Below, piece by piece: positions 36,397-46,180 of a DNA stretch of 49,698 nt; the first letter of the stretch is position 1; every line of letters begins with the position of its first letter. This DNA is from Spirochaetota bacterium (GTDB lineage Bacteria; Spirochaetota; UBA4802; UBA5550): contig JAFGJK010000157.1 in NCBI GenBank assembly GCA_016929135.1, positions 1 through 49,698 on the forward strand, given 5' to 3'. Under the pieces are notes generated by a model. That model was not told the origin of the DNA. It saw nothing but the letters and a program-made list of their open reading frames with translations, and ran no database searches. The position numbers and the translations under genes are program-made.

Positions 36397-38235
36397 TCAG
36401 GGTGACGCCATATCCTGAGGGGACAGCGGGACCGTGACCGTGATGATGGTCCCGACTCCCGGCTGAACATGCAGGCTCCCGTGGAGCTGCCTGGTGAGCA
36501 GCTCCACGAGGACGCTGCCGAGGCCCCGGTCGTTGACCGGACCGGCGCCCTCCGGCAGCCCGATTCCGTCGTCAGTGACCTGCAGGACCAGTTCCGTCTC
36601 GACCCTCCGCACGATGACGGAGACGGCACCGCGCCTGTTTTCGGGGAATGCGTATTTCAGGGAATTGGTGAAGAGCTCGTTCACGATGATCCCCAGGGGG
36701 ACCGCGGTTTTCATCGTGACGGCCACCGGATCGAACTGTTTGTGCACGGTGATCCTCTCGCTCCCCGCCAGATAGGTATGCACGAGGTACCCGCAGATAT
36801 GATCCAGGTAATCGTGGAGCTGGACGCGGTCAGCGCCGTGGGAACGGAAGAGAAGGTCATAGAGCGACGAGAGGGCGGTTAACCTGTCGCGGATGCTCTT
36901 CAGCACCCCCCGTATCGATTCATCGTCGATGCGCATGGACTCCATGTCCACCACGGCGGAGATCATGCCGATGCTGTTCTTCACGCGGTGCTGCAGCTCC
37001 CGCAGAAGCGTATTCTTGTCCTCCATGGACCGCGCCAGGTCCTCCTCGGCCCGCCGGCGCTCGGAGATGTCCCGTATCAGGCCCAGGGTCCCCGGCCTGC
37101 CGCCGCCGTAGGTGAACATCTTTGCCGTCAGCTCCCCGAAGAACTCGCTCCCGTCGGAACGCTTCATCACCAGCACGATGGTCCTCTGGGGTTCGCCGCT
37201 TTCGATCACCCGGGCGAAGGCGGCCCCCGCTACCGGGATCTGGTCCTCCCGGAGGAACTCGGTGAAGACTCTCCCCACGATCTCATGCTGCCGCATGCCG
37301 AAGAGGCCCATCGTAGCCGGGGAGATGTACACGATCACCCCGGCGGCATCGGTGATGAATATCACGTCGCTCAGCTGTTCGGCGATCCCACGGAATTTCT
37401 CCTCGCTCTCCCTGAGGGCCTCAACCACCGCCTGCCGCCTCACCTCGGCACGCACCCTCTCGGTCACGTCCGTCACGATCCCCTCTATGGCCGTTATTCG
37501 GCCCCGGCCGTCCCGCTCGAAGACGTTTCTCTGGCTGACCCACCGCTCCTCGCCGGAACGGTGCAGTATCTTGAATTCGTAGGTCTGCGGCGGATCCCCC
37601 GCCAGGATTTTCTGCCACTGCTCGTCGAAGTATCCGATGGAGTCCGGGTGTATCTGCTTTTTCACCAAGAGGGGGTCATGGTAAAACTCCTCCGGGGAAT
37701 AGCCGGTGATCGACTCCGATGCGCGGTTCATGTACTCGTAGCGCCCCTCCGGTATCGTCATCCGGAACACCATGTCCTTCGCGTTGTCCACGATCCTGGC
37801 CAGGCGGTTCTCGCGCACGCGAAGGTCCTCCAGTTCCCGCGCATGACCGTGACCCGGGAGTCCCCCTGCCGCCCCATGAAATGCAATGGCGGTCTCCAGC
37901 GTCGCCAGGAGGACCGGCTCTTCGGCCTCTCTGGCCACGCAGACGCAGTGCGGAACCCCCGCCGCCGTCTCAGCGGCGGGACCACCCAGGAGGAACACCA
38001 CCGGAATCCGGCGCTCCCCGAGAAGGCCCGCCATGGCGGCCGTGCAGCCCCCCCCGGGCCCCTGCTCTGCATCCAGGAGGAGAAGGTCTACCTCCCCGTC
38101 CCCCCTCATCTCCTCCAGGGCCCCATCGGCGCCCGCCGCGGTCACGACGTCATAGCCGCCCCGCTCCAGCATCCCGCACAGCCGCCGGGAGGCGGCCGTA
38201 TCGCGCTCGACCATCAGTACCCTTTTTCTTTTCAC
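36397..38235 (-). CDS. PAS sensor histidine kinase, HisKA_2 type, with N-terminal receiver-like domain
   Basis: 612 residues starting at GTG 38235 after a G-run. Residues 1-115 form a receiver-like domain (RVLMVERDTAASRRL, LLLLDAEQGPGGG) whose acidic pocket (E10, D11-like pair altered) looks degenerate. Two PAS domains follow (about 140-265, 285-400). The kinase core has His416 in RELQHRVKNSIGMISAV and an HATPase with NELFTNSLKYAFP and DDGIGLPEG. HisKA_2 kinases usually phosphorylate stand-alone receivers. It is soluble, with no membrane helix. It is convergent with the MFS gene. Confidence 0.88.
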   Translation of the reverse strand: MKRKRVLMVERDTAASRRLCGMLERGGYDVVTAAGADGALEEMRGDGEVDLLLLDAEQGPGGGCTAAMAGLLGERRIPVVFLLGGPAAETAAGVPHCVCVAREAEEPVLLATLETAIAFHGAAGGLPGHGHARELEDLRVRENRLARIVDNAKDMVFRMTIPEGRYEYMNRASESITGYSPEEFYHDPLLVKKQIHPDSIGYFDEQWQKILAGDPPQTYEFKILHRSGEERWVSQRNVFERDGRGRITAIEGIVTDVTERVRAEVRRQAVVEALRESEEKFRGIAEQLSDVIFITDAAGVIVYISPATMGLFGMRQHEIVGRVFTEFLREDQIPVAGAAFARVIESGEPQRTIVLVMKRSDGSEFFGELTAKMFTYGGGRPGTLGLIRDISERRRAEEDLARSMEDKNTLLRELQHRVKNSIGMISAVVDMESMRIDDESIRGVLKSIRDRLTALSSLYDLLFRSHGADRVQLHDYLDHICGYLVHTYLAGSERITVHKQFDPVAVTMKTAVPLGIIVNELFTNSLKYAFPENRRGAVSVIVRRVETELVLQVTDDGIGLPEGAGPVNDRGLGSVLVELLTRQLHGSLHVQPGVGTIITVTVPLSPQDMASP

Positions 38236-38321
38236 CGCCCCCCCCCGGAAATCGCGTTCTCAACGACGCGATATCGTCATTCTCCCTGAGGCCCGGCGCC
38301 CGCGACCCCCCCGGCGGAACG

Positions 38322-39119
38322 TCACGATCGATCCCGCGCACTATCACCCCCGAGGATCTCCAGAACGGTACCGTGCAGCCCCTCCGACGCGGCGATTATG
38401 CTGCTGGAGTTCCGTACCGGATCATCCCCCCCGAAGTCGGTGATGATGCCGCCGGCCCCCCGGATCACCGGGATCAGCGCGAGGGAATCCCAGGGCGACA
38501 TCACCGGGTCCACCATGATATCGGCGAAGCCCGCGGCGACCAGGGAGTACCCGTAGCAGTCCCCCCATGTGCGGTACACCTTAACCCGCCGCACGAGTTC
38601 GTCGAAGCGGGCCTCCTTCTGGTAGACCGGCACGTCCCGCGGGTCGGTGGTGAGGAGCACCGCATCTCCGATGTCCCGGCATTGGCGGCACCGCACGGCG
38701 CGGCCGTTCAGGAGGCACGATTCGTTGTCCCCGATAAGGAGCTCCCCGAGCACCGGGTGGTGGATCACCCCGAGCAGGGGTACCCCCTCCTCCAGGAGGG
38801 CGATGAGCGTGCCGAAGAGCGGTACGCCGCATATGAAGCTCTTGGTTCCGTCGATGGGATCCAGCACCCACCGGTACCGCGCCCCCTCGTTCACCGTGCC
38901 GAATTCCTCCCCCAGGATGCCGTGGCCCGGGTATTCCCTCATGATGGCGGACCGCAGGTATTCCTCTGCCTTCAGGTCCGCCGCGGTGACCGGCGTGCGG
39001 TCCGCCTTGGTCTCCACGGCGACTCCGCTCCTGAAGTATTCCCGAAGTATTGTTCCGCTCCCCTCCGCAAGGAGGATGCAGAATCGCTTCAGCTCCTCCA
39101 GTTCCCGTTTCGAAGCCAT
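38322..39119 (-). CDS. Inositol monophosphatase-family phosphatase (histidinol-phosphatase-like)
   Basis: 265 residues. Metal-binding motifs are complete: GEEFG (Glu about 71), WVLDPIDGTKSFI (about 84-96) and WDSLALIPVIRGAGG near the C-terminus. It is a Mg-dependent, Li-sensitive-type sugar-phosphate phosphatase. The sequence is closest in feel to HisN-type histidinol-phosphate phosphatases, but inositol-phosphate or PAP phosphatase activity is possible. It stands between two kinases and a YhhN gene on the same strand, without obvious functional link. Confidence 0.88.
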   Translation of the reverse strand: MASKRELEELKRFCILLAEGSGTILREYFRSGVAVETKADRTPVTAADLKAEEYLRSAIMREYPGHGILGEEFGTVNEGARYRWVLDPIDGTKSFICGVPLFGTLIALLEEGVPLLGVIHHPVLGELLIGDNESCLLNGRAVRCRQCRDIGDAVLLTTDPRDVPVYQKEARFDELVRRVKVYRTWGDCYGYSLVAAGFADIMVDPVMSPWDSLALIPVIRGAGGIITDFGGDDPVRNSSSIIAASEGLHGTVLEILGGDSARDRS

Positions 39120-39168
39120 ACCAACCTCACCTCGTCACAATCATAGCGTATCGCGTCGCCCGTCCCCC

Positions 39169-39834
39169 TCACTCCCGCGTGAAAGTGGGGGCCAGGGAGA
39201 TCATCAGCTGCCCCCCTGAATAGAGGAAGGGCCCCAGGAGCATGGGCACCCCGTGGGTGTAGGTGTGGATCGCGAACTCCACGTCCCCGATGTAGAGCAT
39301 GGCCGTCCCCGCGGTGAGAAACACCGCCTGGACAGTGGTGAAGCGGTCGCCGAAAAATGTCGAGATCGCCCTGGTCACCAGGAAGGGGAGCACCAGGCCG
39401 TAGATCATCCCGGGTATCCTCATGGCGCCCAGGTGCGGCCAGAGATACCCCATCACCGCGGCGTAGACCGCGAGCGCACCGGCCCCCACGAAGAGGTCCT
39501 TCCGGTGGAACCGGTTCAGCACCGTGAAGCCCACGGCGTAGGTCATATAGGCCACGATGGCGATCACCAGCCCCCGTATCACCACGTTGGGATCGGTCAT
39601 GTCCAGGTTCAGGAAATCGCCCAGCAGCGCCAGCAGAAGCCCGGCGCACACCACGGCGGTGAAGGCCCTGTCCCTCCCCTTCCGCAGGAGCGACAGCAGC
39701 GCCACGATGACGCAGAGAATGGTGATCAGCGGCTGCACCACCGCGACGGTGGCGAGATCGTTCGCCTGGCGCGCCCACCAGTACACGACGATTCCGGCCA
39801 GTGCGAAGGGAACGGGAATCAGGCTGTAATACAT
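39169..39834 (-). CDS. YhhN/TMEM86-family membrane protein (possible lysoplasmalogenase)
   Basis: 221 residues, about eight membrane helices, starting at ATG behind GGAGG. Family landmarks include AGLLLALLGDFLNL with the conserved Gly-Asp and a later polar GDRF pair and YIGDVEFAIH. Vertebrate members hydrolyse lysoplasmalogens; bacterial members are mostly uncharacterised. It lies 41 bp after the hybrid kinase gene on the same strand and may be cotranscribed. Confidence 0.82.
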   Translation of the reverse strand: MYYSLIPVPFALAGIVVYWWARQANDLATVAVVQPLITILCVIVALLSLLRKGRDRAFTAVVCAGLLLALLGDFLNLDMTDPNVVIRGLVIAIVAYMTYAVGFTVLNRFHRKDLFVGAGALAVYAAVMGYLWPHLGAMRIPGMIYGLVLPFLVTRAISTFFGDRFTTVQAVFLTAGTAMLYIGDVEFAIHTYTHGVPMLLGPFLYSGGQLMISLAPTFTRE

Positions 39835-39874
39835 GGCAATCCTCCGTCAGTAATTCTCTATGACGACGCGGCGT

Positions 39875-42247
39875 TCAATCGCCGCGGCCGATCACTCTTC
39901 CCAGCATCTCCGAGAGCTCCTCGATGACATAGGGCTTGTGGATCGCCCCCATGAAACCGTGCCTCCGGTAGTCGGCGATCACGGGATCGCCGGAATAGCC
40001 GCTGGAGACGATGGCCTTCAGCTGGGGGTCCATATCCAGGAGCATCCTGACGGCATCCCTCCCCCCCATGCCGCCGGGCACCGTGAGGTCCATGATGACC
40101 GCGTCGTAGCGATCCTTCTCCTGCATCGACCGGCGGTAGCACTCGATCGCCTCACCCCCGTCGCGGGCGGTGTCGCATCGGTAGCCGAGGAAGGCCAGCA
40201 TGTGCGATAGGACGTTCAGTATGAGGTCCTCGTCGTCCATCACCAGCACCCTCCCCGTGGCGGAATTCCGTACCGCCTGTGCCGCGGCCTCCTGGCGATC
40301 CGGGGCATACCCCTCGGCGGCGGGCAGGTAGAAGGAGAAGACCGAGCCCACCCCCTCGCTCGATTCCGCGGTGACAATTCCCCCGTGCCGCTGGATGATC
40401 GAGTAGGAGACGGCCAGCCCCAGGCCGCTCCCCTTCTGCTTGGTGGTATAATAGGGGTCGAAGACCTTTTTCAGGTACTTCGCCGGGATCCCCGCCCCCT
40501 GGTCGCGGATCGAGCACTTCACGTAGCGTCCCGGCTGCTTCGGCAACCCCGTCCCCGGCTCTACATGGAGATTCTCGGCGGTGATGGCGATCATGCCCCC
40601 CTCAGGCATCGATTCGTCGGCATTGATGATCAGGTTGTGGATCACCTGCCGTATCTGCCCCTCGTCGATCTCCACCGGCCACAGGTCCTCCGCCAGAGAG
40701 AAGAGGGGGCGCACCGAGGCGCCGCTCAGGGAGAACTGCACCGTGTCCCTCAGTATCTCCGCGATGGAAAGTATCCTCTTGACCGGGGCGCCCCCCTTCG
40801 AAAAGGTGAGCAGCTGCATGGTGAGATACTTCGCCTGATAGCAGGCGTTCTCGGCGATGGAGAGCCGCTCCATGGCGAGTCCCCCCGCGGGGAGCGACGC
40901 CCTGGCCAGTGAAATGTTCCCCAGTATCGCCGTGAGTATGTTGTTGAAGTCGTGGGCGATCCCGCCGGCCAGCACCCCCAGGGAATCGAGCTTCTGCCGC
41001 TTCTGGATCTCCTCCTCGAGCCGCTTCCTGTCGGCGATGTCCCTGGCGACCCCGATGAAGGCGTAGGGCCTCCCCTCCGGATCGCACATGGCGGTGATGG
41101 AGAGCTCCACCATGAAGGTGGAGCCGTCCCTCCGCAGGAACTCCGCCTCGAGCCCCTCCAGCCGTCCGCCCCTCGCGAGCTTCCGCATCTCCCCGAGGAT
41201 GCGCTTACTGGAACCCGGGGAGTAGAGTTCCATTGTATTGATGCCGATCATCTCCCGTTCGCTCGCAAATCCGTGGAGCTCGGCCGCCTTCCGGTTGGCC
41301 AGTTGTATGTCCCCCTCCAGGTCCGTGAGGACGATGGAGTCCGGCGAGGTCTCCACAAGGGTCCGGTAGCGCCCCTCGATTTCCCGCATCGCGTTCTCAT
41401 GCCTCTTCCGCACCGTATTGTCGACGATGATCCCCCGGAACCCGACGGTCTCTCCGTCCCTGTGTATCAGACTCACGTAGATGCTGGCCGGGAAGGTGCT
41501 CCCGTCACGGCGGCGTGCCGTGTATTCGTGGTCGGTCGGCTCGATCCCCCGCTCCCTCATGGCGATGTTGTGAAAAATCTTTTCATGGTCCTCCGGATCA
41601 ATCATGTCCAGCGCGGAATACCCCCGGAGCGCCTCCTCGCGGCCGTAGCCGAACTGTCCGAGGGCCACCTCGTTGAAGAAGGTGAAGCGAAGCTGGCGGT
41701 CCAGCTCGAAGACGCCCAGCGGAAGCAGGTCGGCCAGTTCCTTGAACCTGCGCTCGCTCTCCCGGAGTTCCTCTTCCGCCATCCTTCTCTCGGTGATGTC
41801 GAGTAAGAGCCCGTTCCAGATGATTTCCCCCTGCGCCTGCTTCTCCGGGATCGAGGATCCGCGGATCCAGCACAGCTCGCCCGAGGGCTTCCGTATCCGG
41901 AACTCCCTGGTCCAGACCCCCATGGACTTCGCCGACTCCCTGATGCTCTGGATCATATCCGGAAGGTCCTCCGGGTCCACCAGGGCGAAGGCGCGGGAAG
42001 AGTCCCCCATGATCTCCTCGACCTCCAGTCCGAAGACGTCCTTCACCCTTTCGTTGACATAGGAGAAGGAAAAGGAGCCCTCCCGGTCCTGTGCGAACTG
42101 ATAGATCACGCCGGGGATCCCTTCGGCCAGCAGTCGATGGCGGGCCTGCTCTGCTTTCATCCGCTCATTATCCCTCTGCAGCTCCCCTGCCAGACCCCGC
42201 AGACGCTCCAGCTCGGCAAGGAGTCCTTCACTGTCGTCAGAATTCAT
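39875..42247 (-). CDS. Multi-PAS hybrid histidine kinase with C-terminal receiver
   Basis: 790 residues; I prefer ATG 42247 with AGGGG six bases upstream over ATG two codons earlier. An N-terminal coiled coil is followed by three PAS domains (about 40-160, 165-290, 295-415), HisKA with His432 in GGIAHDFNNILTAILGN, HATPase with DQGAGIPAKYL and GSGLGLAVSYSII, and a receiver with Asp720 in MDLTVPGGMGG. It is soluble and so senses cytoplasmic signals. No cognate regulator adjoins it. Confidence 0.9.
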   Translation of the reverse strand: MNSDDSEGLLAELERLRGLAGELQRDNERMKAEQARHRLLAEGIPGVIYQFAQDREGSFSFSYVNERVKDVFGLEVEEIMGDSSRAFALVDPEDLPDMIQSIRESAKSMGVWTREFRIRKPSGELCWIRGSSIPEKQAQGEIIWNGLLLDITERRMAEEELRESERRFKELADLLPLGVFELDRQLRFTFFNEVALGQFGYGREEALRGYSALDMIDPEDHEKIFHNIAMRERGIEPTDHEYTARRRDGSTFPASIYVSLIHRDGETVGFRGIIVDNTVRKRHENAMREIEGRYRTLVETSPDSIVLTDLEGDIQLANRKAAELHGFASEREMIGINTMELYSPGSSKRILGEMRKLARGGRLEGLEAEFLRRDGSTFMVELSITAMCDPEGRPYAFIGVARDIADRKRLEEEIQKRQKLDSLGVLAGGIAHDFNNILTAILGNISLARASLPAGGLAMERLSIAENACYQAKYLTMQLLTFSKGGAPVKRILSIAEILRDTVQFSLSGASVRPLFSLAEDLWPVEIDEGQIRQVIHNLIINADESMPEGGMIAITAENLHVEPGTGLPKQPGRYVKCSIRDQGAGIPAKYLKKVFDPYYTTKQKGSGLGLAVSYSIIQRHGGIVTAESSEGVGSVFSFYLPAAEGYAPDRQEAAAQAVRNSATGRVLVMDDEDLILNVLSHMLAFLGYRCDTARDGGEAIECYRRSMQEKDRYDAVIMDLTVPGGMGGRDAVRMLLDMDPQLKAIVSSGYSGDPVIADYRRHGFMGAIHKPYVIEELSEMLGRVIGRGD

Positions 42248-42466
42248 CCCCATCCCCTGGATTCAGATACCGGTCCCGCCGCAGCGTTATCGTCCCCGGC
42301 GGCGGAAAGACCATTGATATGCCTACCATAACCGTGAATAAAATCAATCATATTTATCGCCCATCACCGTCCCGGTTAATTATTCCTTGACAAAACCCGC
42401 CGGGGCGGCAGATTGCTCTGTAACCACCCTCCCCTATATGTGACAAACAGAACAAGAATACCCTTG

Positions 42467-43876
42467 ATGATGCTATTCACGGCCGCTACAATTCGAACCA
42501 CCACCGACCCCCGGCTTCTCAGGGAGATCTACCTGAAGACGGTGTCGCTGGTGCTGCTGGGCTACACCATCACGCAGGTCTACACCGCCATCGCCATCGG
42601 TCTGCGGCTCACCGACATGACCTACCGCGACATGATAATCCCCGCGGGGGGGGCCATCATCGGAACGATCGTCTCGGCAATCGCGATATACATGAAGAGG
42701 ACCCCGTCGTACACCTTCGGCACCATGATGTACCTGCTCCAGTACCCTCTGTTCCTCTCCATGTACACCATGTGGGTCTTCAGACTGCAGGAGCTCAGGT
42801 CCTTTGGCCTTTTCTGCGCGCTCATCGCCATCGTTTTCATCATGTACTTTGCGAACTCCTGGCAGTCCCTGTCGATCTCGCTGGGCACGATCGTCGCCCA
42901 GATCGCCGTCAGCTACTACGCCATATACCACGCCGGCCAGGGGGGCAGCTTCCTCCAGGAGCTCTTCTATTCCCTTTCTCTGCTGCCGTCGTTCCTCTTC
43001 CTGGCGCTCGTGTCCAGGTACATACAGAAAAACATCGAAGAGCTCCAGATGGCGAAAAAGAATTCTGAGATCATGAACATGAAGCTCCGGATCGCCAACA
43101 AGGAGCTCCACCGCTCCCAGGAGCTGTCGAAGGTTGACATGGAGCTGGCCTCCTCGATCCAGAGGAATCTCATGCCGGATGAGCCGCCGCGGACCTCGGG
43201 ATGGGACGTCGCCTTCTCGTATAAGCCGCGCTACAACGTATCGGGGGATTTCTACGATTTCTACTACGAGAATGACGAGCTCAAGGGGATCGCCCTCTTC
43301 GATGTCTCCGGTCATGGGGTCTCCGCGGGGCTCATCACCATGATCGCCAAGCCGATGCTCTTCCGCATCTTCAAGAAATGGGCGAAGGAGCCGCTGAGCC
43401 GGATGATCGAATCGGCGGACAGCGAGCTCTCACGGGAGATCCAGGGGACCCAGAGCTTCGCCACCGGCATCGTGCTGCGGTTCTCCGACGGGACCGTGGA
43501 GTACGTGAACGCCGGGCACCCCGACATCCTCATGAAGAGCGCCGTCTCCAGGGAGGTGCTGGCCATAGGATCCGATGATCCCGACTTCAGGGGGAAGCCC
43601 CTGGGGATGGAAGGCCTCAGCACCCCCTTCACAACTATCACCATACCGATCCGCAAGGGGGACCTGCTTCTTCTCTTCACCGACTGCCTCGTGGAGAGCA
43701 GCGACTCGCAGAAAACCCCCTACGGGATGGCGCGGCTCATGGGATCGCTCCGCGACGCCCCCGAGGGCTCCGCGCAGGAGGTCCTGACCCACATCATCAA
43801 CGGCTTCAGCTCCCATACGGCGGGGGGCACCATCAACGACGACTTCACGGTGATACTGGCCAGGCGGATCCACTGA
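42467..43876 (+). CDS. Membrane-linked SpoIIE/PP2C-type serine phosphatase
   Basis: 469 residues. The start is uncertain: ATG 42467 has a weak ribosome site, and the open frame begins at TTG 42413. Five or six membrane helices (about 20-200), a coiled coil (QMAKKNSEIMNMKLRIANKEL), then a PP2C-like phosphatase with metal-binding motifs DVAFSYKPRYNVSGDFYDFY, FDVSGHGVSAGLITM, YVNAGHPDILM and a final DDFTVILA. Such enzymes usually dephosphorylate STAS anti-sigma antagonists in partner-switching. Its sensor has no extracellular domain. It is convergent (10 bp) with a second SpoIIE-type gene. Confidence 0.9.
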   Translation: MMLFTAATIRTTTDPRLLREIYLKTVSLVLLGYTITQVYTAIAIGLRLTDMTYRDMIIPAGGAIIGTIVSAIAIYMKRTPSYTFGTMMYLLQYPLFLSMYTMWVFRLQELRSFGLFCALIAIVFIMYFANSWQSLSISLGTIVAQIAVSYYAIYHAGQGGSFLQELFYSLSLLPSFLFLALVSRYIQKNIEELQMAKKNSEIMNMKLRIANKELHRSQELSKVDMELASSIQRNLMPDEPPRTSGWDVAFSYKPRYNVSGDFYDFYYENDELKGIALFDVSGHGVSAGLITMIAKPMLFRIFKKWAKEPLSRMIESADSELSREIQGTQSFATGIVLRFSDGTVEYVNAGHPDILMKSAVSREVLAIGSDDPDFRGKPLGMEGLSTPFTTITIPIRKGDLLLLFTDCLVESSDSQKTPYGMARLMGSLRDAPEGSAQEVLTHIINGFSSHTAGGTINDDFTVILARRIH

Positions 43877-43886
43877 CGGCGGGCCG

Positions 43887-45950
43887 TCACATGTCGATGC
43901 ATATGAGGCAGATATCGTCCTCGAAGGACTCGCCGCCGCGGAAGGCGGCGATCCTCCCGAAGAGCGACTCCACGAACTCATCCCCCCCTAGGTGGGAAAA
44001 CTCCAGCATCGCCCCGGCGAGCTCCCTCTCGTCGAAGGTCCCGCCGGAGCCGACGATCTCGACGAGCCCGTCGGTGTAGAGCACGAGCCTGCCGCCGGAC
44101 GGGAGCCGCTGCGCGCTGTTGCGGTACACTCTCCCCTCCCCCTCCATCTCGGCGTTGTCCATGATCGCCAGGGGTATCCCCTTTGCTCCCTGGAGCTGGT
44201 AGGTCCGCCCCGCCTCCACCACGAAGGGCATGTTGTGCCCCGCCACGGAATAGCGGATCCTCCCCGAGCTCCTGTCGAAGATGCCGTAGAAGGCGGTGAC
44301 GAAATGCCCCCCGGTCTGGTGCGCCAGCATGCCGTTGAGCTCCCGGAGGAGGACCGCCGGGTCCTCCCTCTCGCGGCCCAGGTTGAGAATGTAGCTCTTG
44401 ATCATCGATGTTATGAAGGCGGCCGGCACGCCGTGCCCTGAGACGTCGCTCACAAAGATGCCGATATCATCACTCCCCTGGAACTGTATGAAGTCGTAGA
44501 AGTCCCCCCCCACGTGGTCCATGGGCTTGTACCGGGCGTGTATGAACCCCACGGGGCTGTGGCGCGGGATGATCTGCTGCTGGATTCGCTTTGCCATCCG
44601 CAGCTGCTCCTCGATGATGCTGTTCCTGGACTTGAGCGCGTTCCGCTCCTTCTCCAGTTGCATCGTCCTGTCCCTGATGACATCCTCCAGGTTCAGCGCG
44701 TACTGCTCCAGCTCCTTCGAAAATACCTCGATGTCCTCGTAACCGTGCGAGAACTTCATGGATATCACCAGGGCCTGGGAGAAGACAAAGGCCACGAGCC
44801 CCAGCGGGGTCAGGTACGCGGTCTGGATCACCAGCTGCGAATAGAGGATGTCGTTCATTACGACGGCAAAGAGCACCAGAAACCCGCCCAGGATGACTGC
44901 CGCCCCGCGCCGCCTCCTCGCCACGGCGCGGACCATCATGGCAATCAGGTAGAGTCCCATCGCCACCAGCAGCGCCTGGTAGATGTCGAGCACCGTGGAG
45001 AACACGTAGACCGGCGTTGTCATCACCACCAGGGCGTAGACCGCCGTGACCCAGACGAAGACCGTCACCGGCGCCCCGGCGATCTCGTCGGGAAAGAGGG
45101 TCCGGAAGAAGTGGGCCAGGATAGCGGCGCAGCCGAGGGTGATGCACTCGATCCTGATCTGCAGCAGCCACGAGATGGCCGGCACCAGCTCGTGGATGAA
45201 GACCTCCCCGGTCACGATGACGCGCAGGGCGATGACGACGCAGAAGAGCCCGAAGAAAAGCGGCGAGTGGTCCCGCCGCCGCATGGGATAGAGGGACAGA
45301 TGGTACAGGCCGATAAGGAGCAGGCTCCCGAAGAGGAACAGGTCGAAGGCAAGGCTGCGGCGGCCTCTCTCCCGTATCTGTTCCTCGGTGCCCAGGAGGA
45401 CGCTCCTGAGTATCCCTCCGGTCTTGTCGTCGAAGTTCGACACCTGGACGATGATATCGGCCGTCCCCCTGGCCGTAAAGGCGGCCTCGCAGGGACGATT
45501 CGCCGCCGCCATATCGCCGCGGCTCTTCCCCACCCTCCCCACCGACGACACCAATGAGCCGTTCACGAAGATCCGCCGGGCGGTCATGACCTCGGTTAAC
45601 CTGAGGGCCATCGTACGCTCCCCCGACGGGAGCGCCACCCTGAGGCGGTACGTGGCGAAGCCCTCCCTGGGTCGGCGCCGGGCGCCGGAAAAGCCGGTCC
45701 AGCTGTCGGGCACCGCGGCGTGAAAATCGGGAGAGGGGGGGGGCTCGCTTGCGAATGCCTCGGGGCCGTAGAGCCTGTTCCAGTAAAAGTCCCAGGTCCC
45801 GTCCAGCGCCACAGGGCCGTTGCGCCGGAAGTCCCATGCGGACAGGTCCATGGCACCCCGGAGGGCCGGGGGACGAGGCTCGCCGGAACACCCGGAGACG
45901 AGGCACAGGATCATCATGAGGAGGGAGATTGATATTTCTTTTCGCTTCAT
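43887..45950 (-). CDS. 7TMR-DISM lipoprotein-anchored SpoIIE/PP2C phosphatase
   Basis: 687 residues from ATG 45950 (a GTG lies five codons upstream). It has a lipobox LVSGC, an extracellular beta-sandwich (GPVALDGTWDFYWNRL) like that of the AT-rich kinase at 7602, seven membrane helices (about 205-400), a coiled coil and a PP2C phosphatase (YKPMDHVGGDFYDFIQF, VSDVSGHGVPAAFITSM, SVAGHNMPFVV, a final DDICLICI). The sensor half is homologous to the hybrid kinases, but output is dephosphorylation rather than phosphorylation. It is convergent with the SpoIIE gene at 42467. Confidence 0.9.
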   Translation of the reverse strand: MKRKEISISLLMMILCLVSGCSGEPRPPALRGAMDLSAWDFRRNGPVALDGTWDFYWNRLYGPEAFASEPPPSPDFHAAVPDSWTGFSGARRRPREGFATYRLRVALPSGERTMALRLTEVMTARRIFVNGSLVSSVGRVGKSRGDMAAANRPCEAAFTARGTADIIVQVSNFDDKTGGILRSVLLGTEEQIRERGRRSLAFDLFLFGSLLLIGLYHLSLYPMRRRDHSPLFFGLFCVVIALRVIVTGEVFIHELVPAISWLLQIRIECITLGCAAILAHFFRTLFPDEIAGAPVTVFVWVTAVYALVVMTTPVYVFSTVLDIYQALLVAMGLYLIAMMVRAVARRRRGAAVILGGFLVLFAVVMNDILYSQLVIQTAYLTPLGLVAFVFSQALVISMKFSHGYEDIEVFSKELEQYALNLEDVIRDRTMQLEKERNALKSRNSIIEEQLRMAKRIQQQIIPRHSPVGFIHARYKPMDHVGGDFYDFIQFQGSDDIGIFVSDVSGHGVPAAFITSMIKSYILNLGREREDPAVLLRELNGMLAHQTGGHFVTAFYGIFDRSSGRIRYSVAGHNMPFVVEAGRTYQLQGAKGIPLAIMDNAEMEGEGRVYRNSAQRLPSGGRLVLYTDGLVEIVGSGGTFDERELAGAMLEFSHLGGDEFVESLFGRIAAFRGGESFEDDICLICIDM

Positions 45951-46180
45951 ATGTACCGCATGCACCCCTCTGCGGCGGGCGATACGTACCTTCCGCGGCG
46001 TACCTGCGGGGGCACCGGTGTCCCGGCGGACGCTCCGGCAGGAGAGTGTATTTCATACCACCGGACGCCGCCTGTCAACAGGGATTTCCCGCAACGGCGA
46101 TAATTCCGATGATCCCGGGACAGCGGAAAAGGATTGAAAAAACAGGCCGGCGCTGCATACTGTACCTGTAAGGAGGCCCC

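Noticed and set aside
36988..38289. 433-codon plus-strand open frame antisense to a PAS kinase
   Set aside because: The opposite strand encodes complete PAS and kinase motifs; this frame has no recognisable domain.
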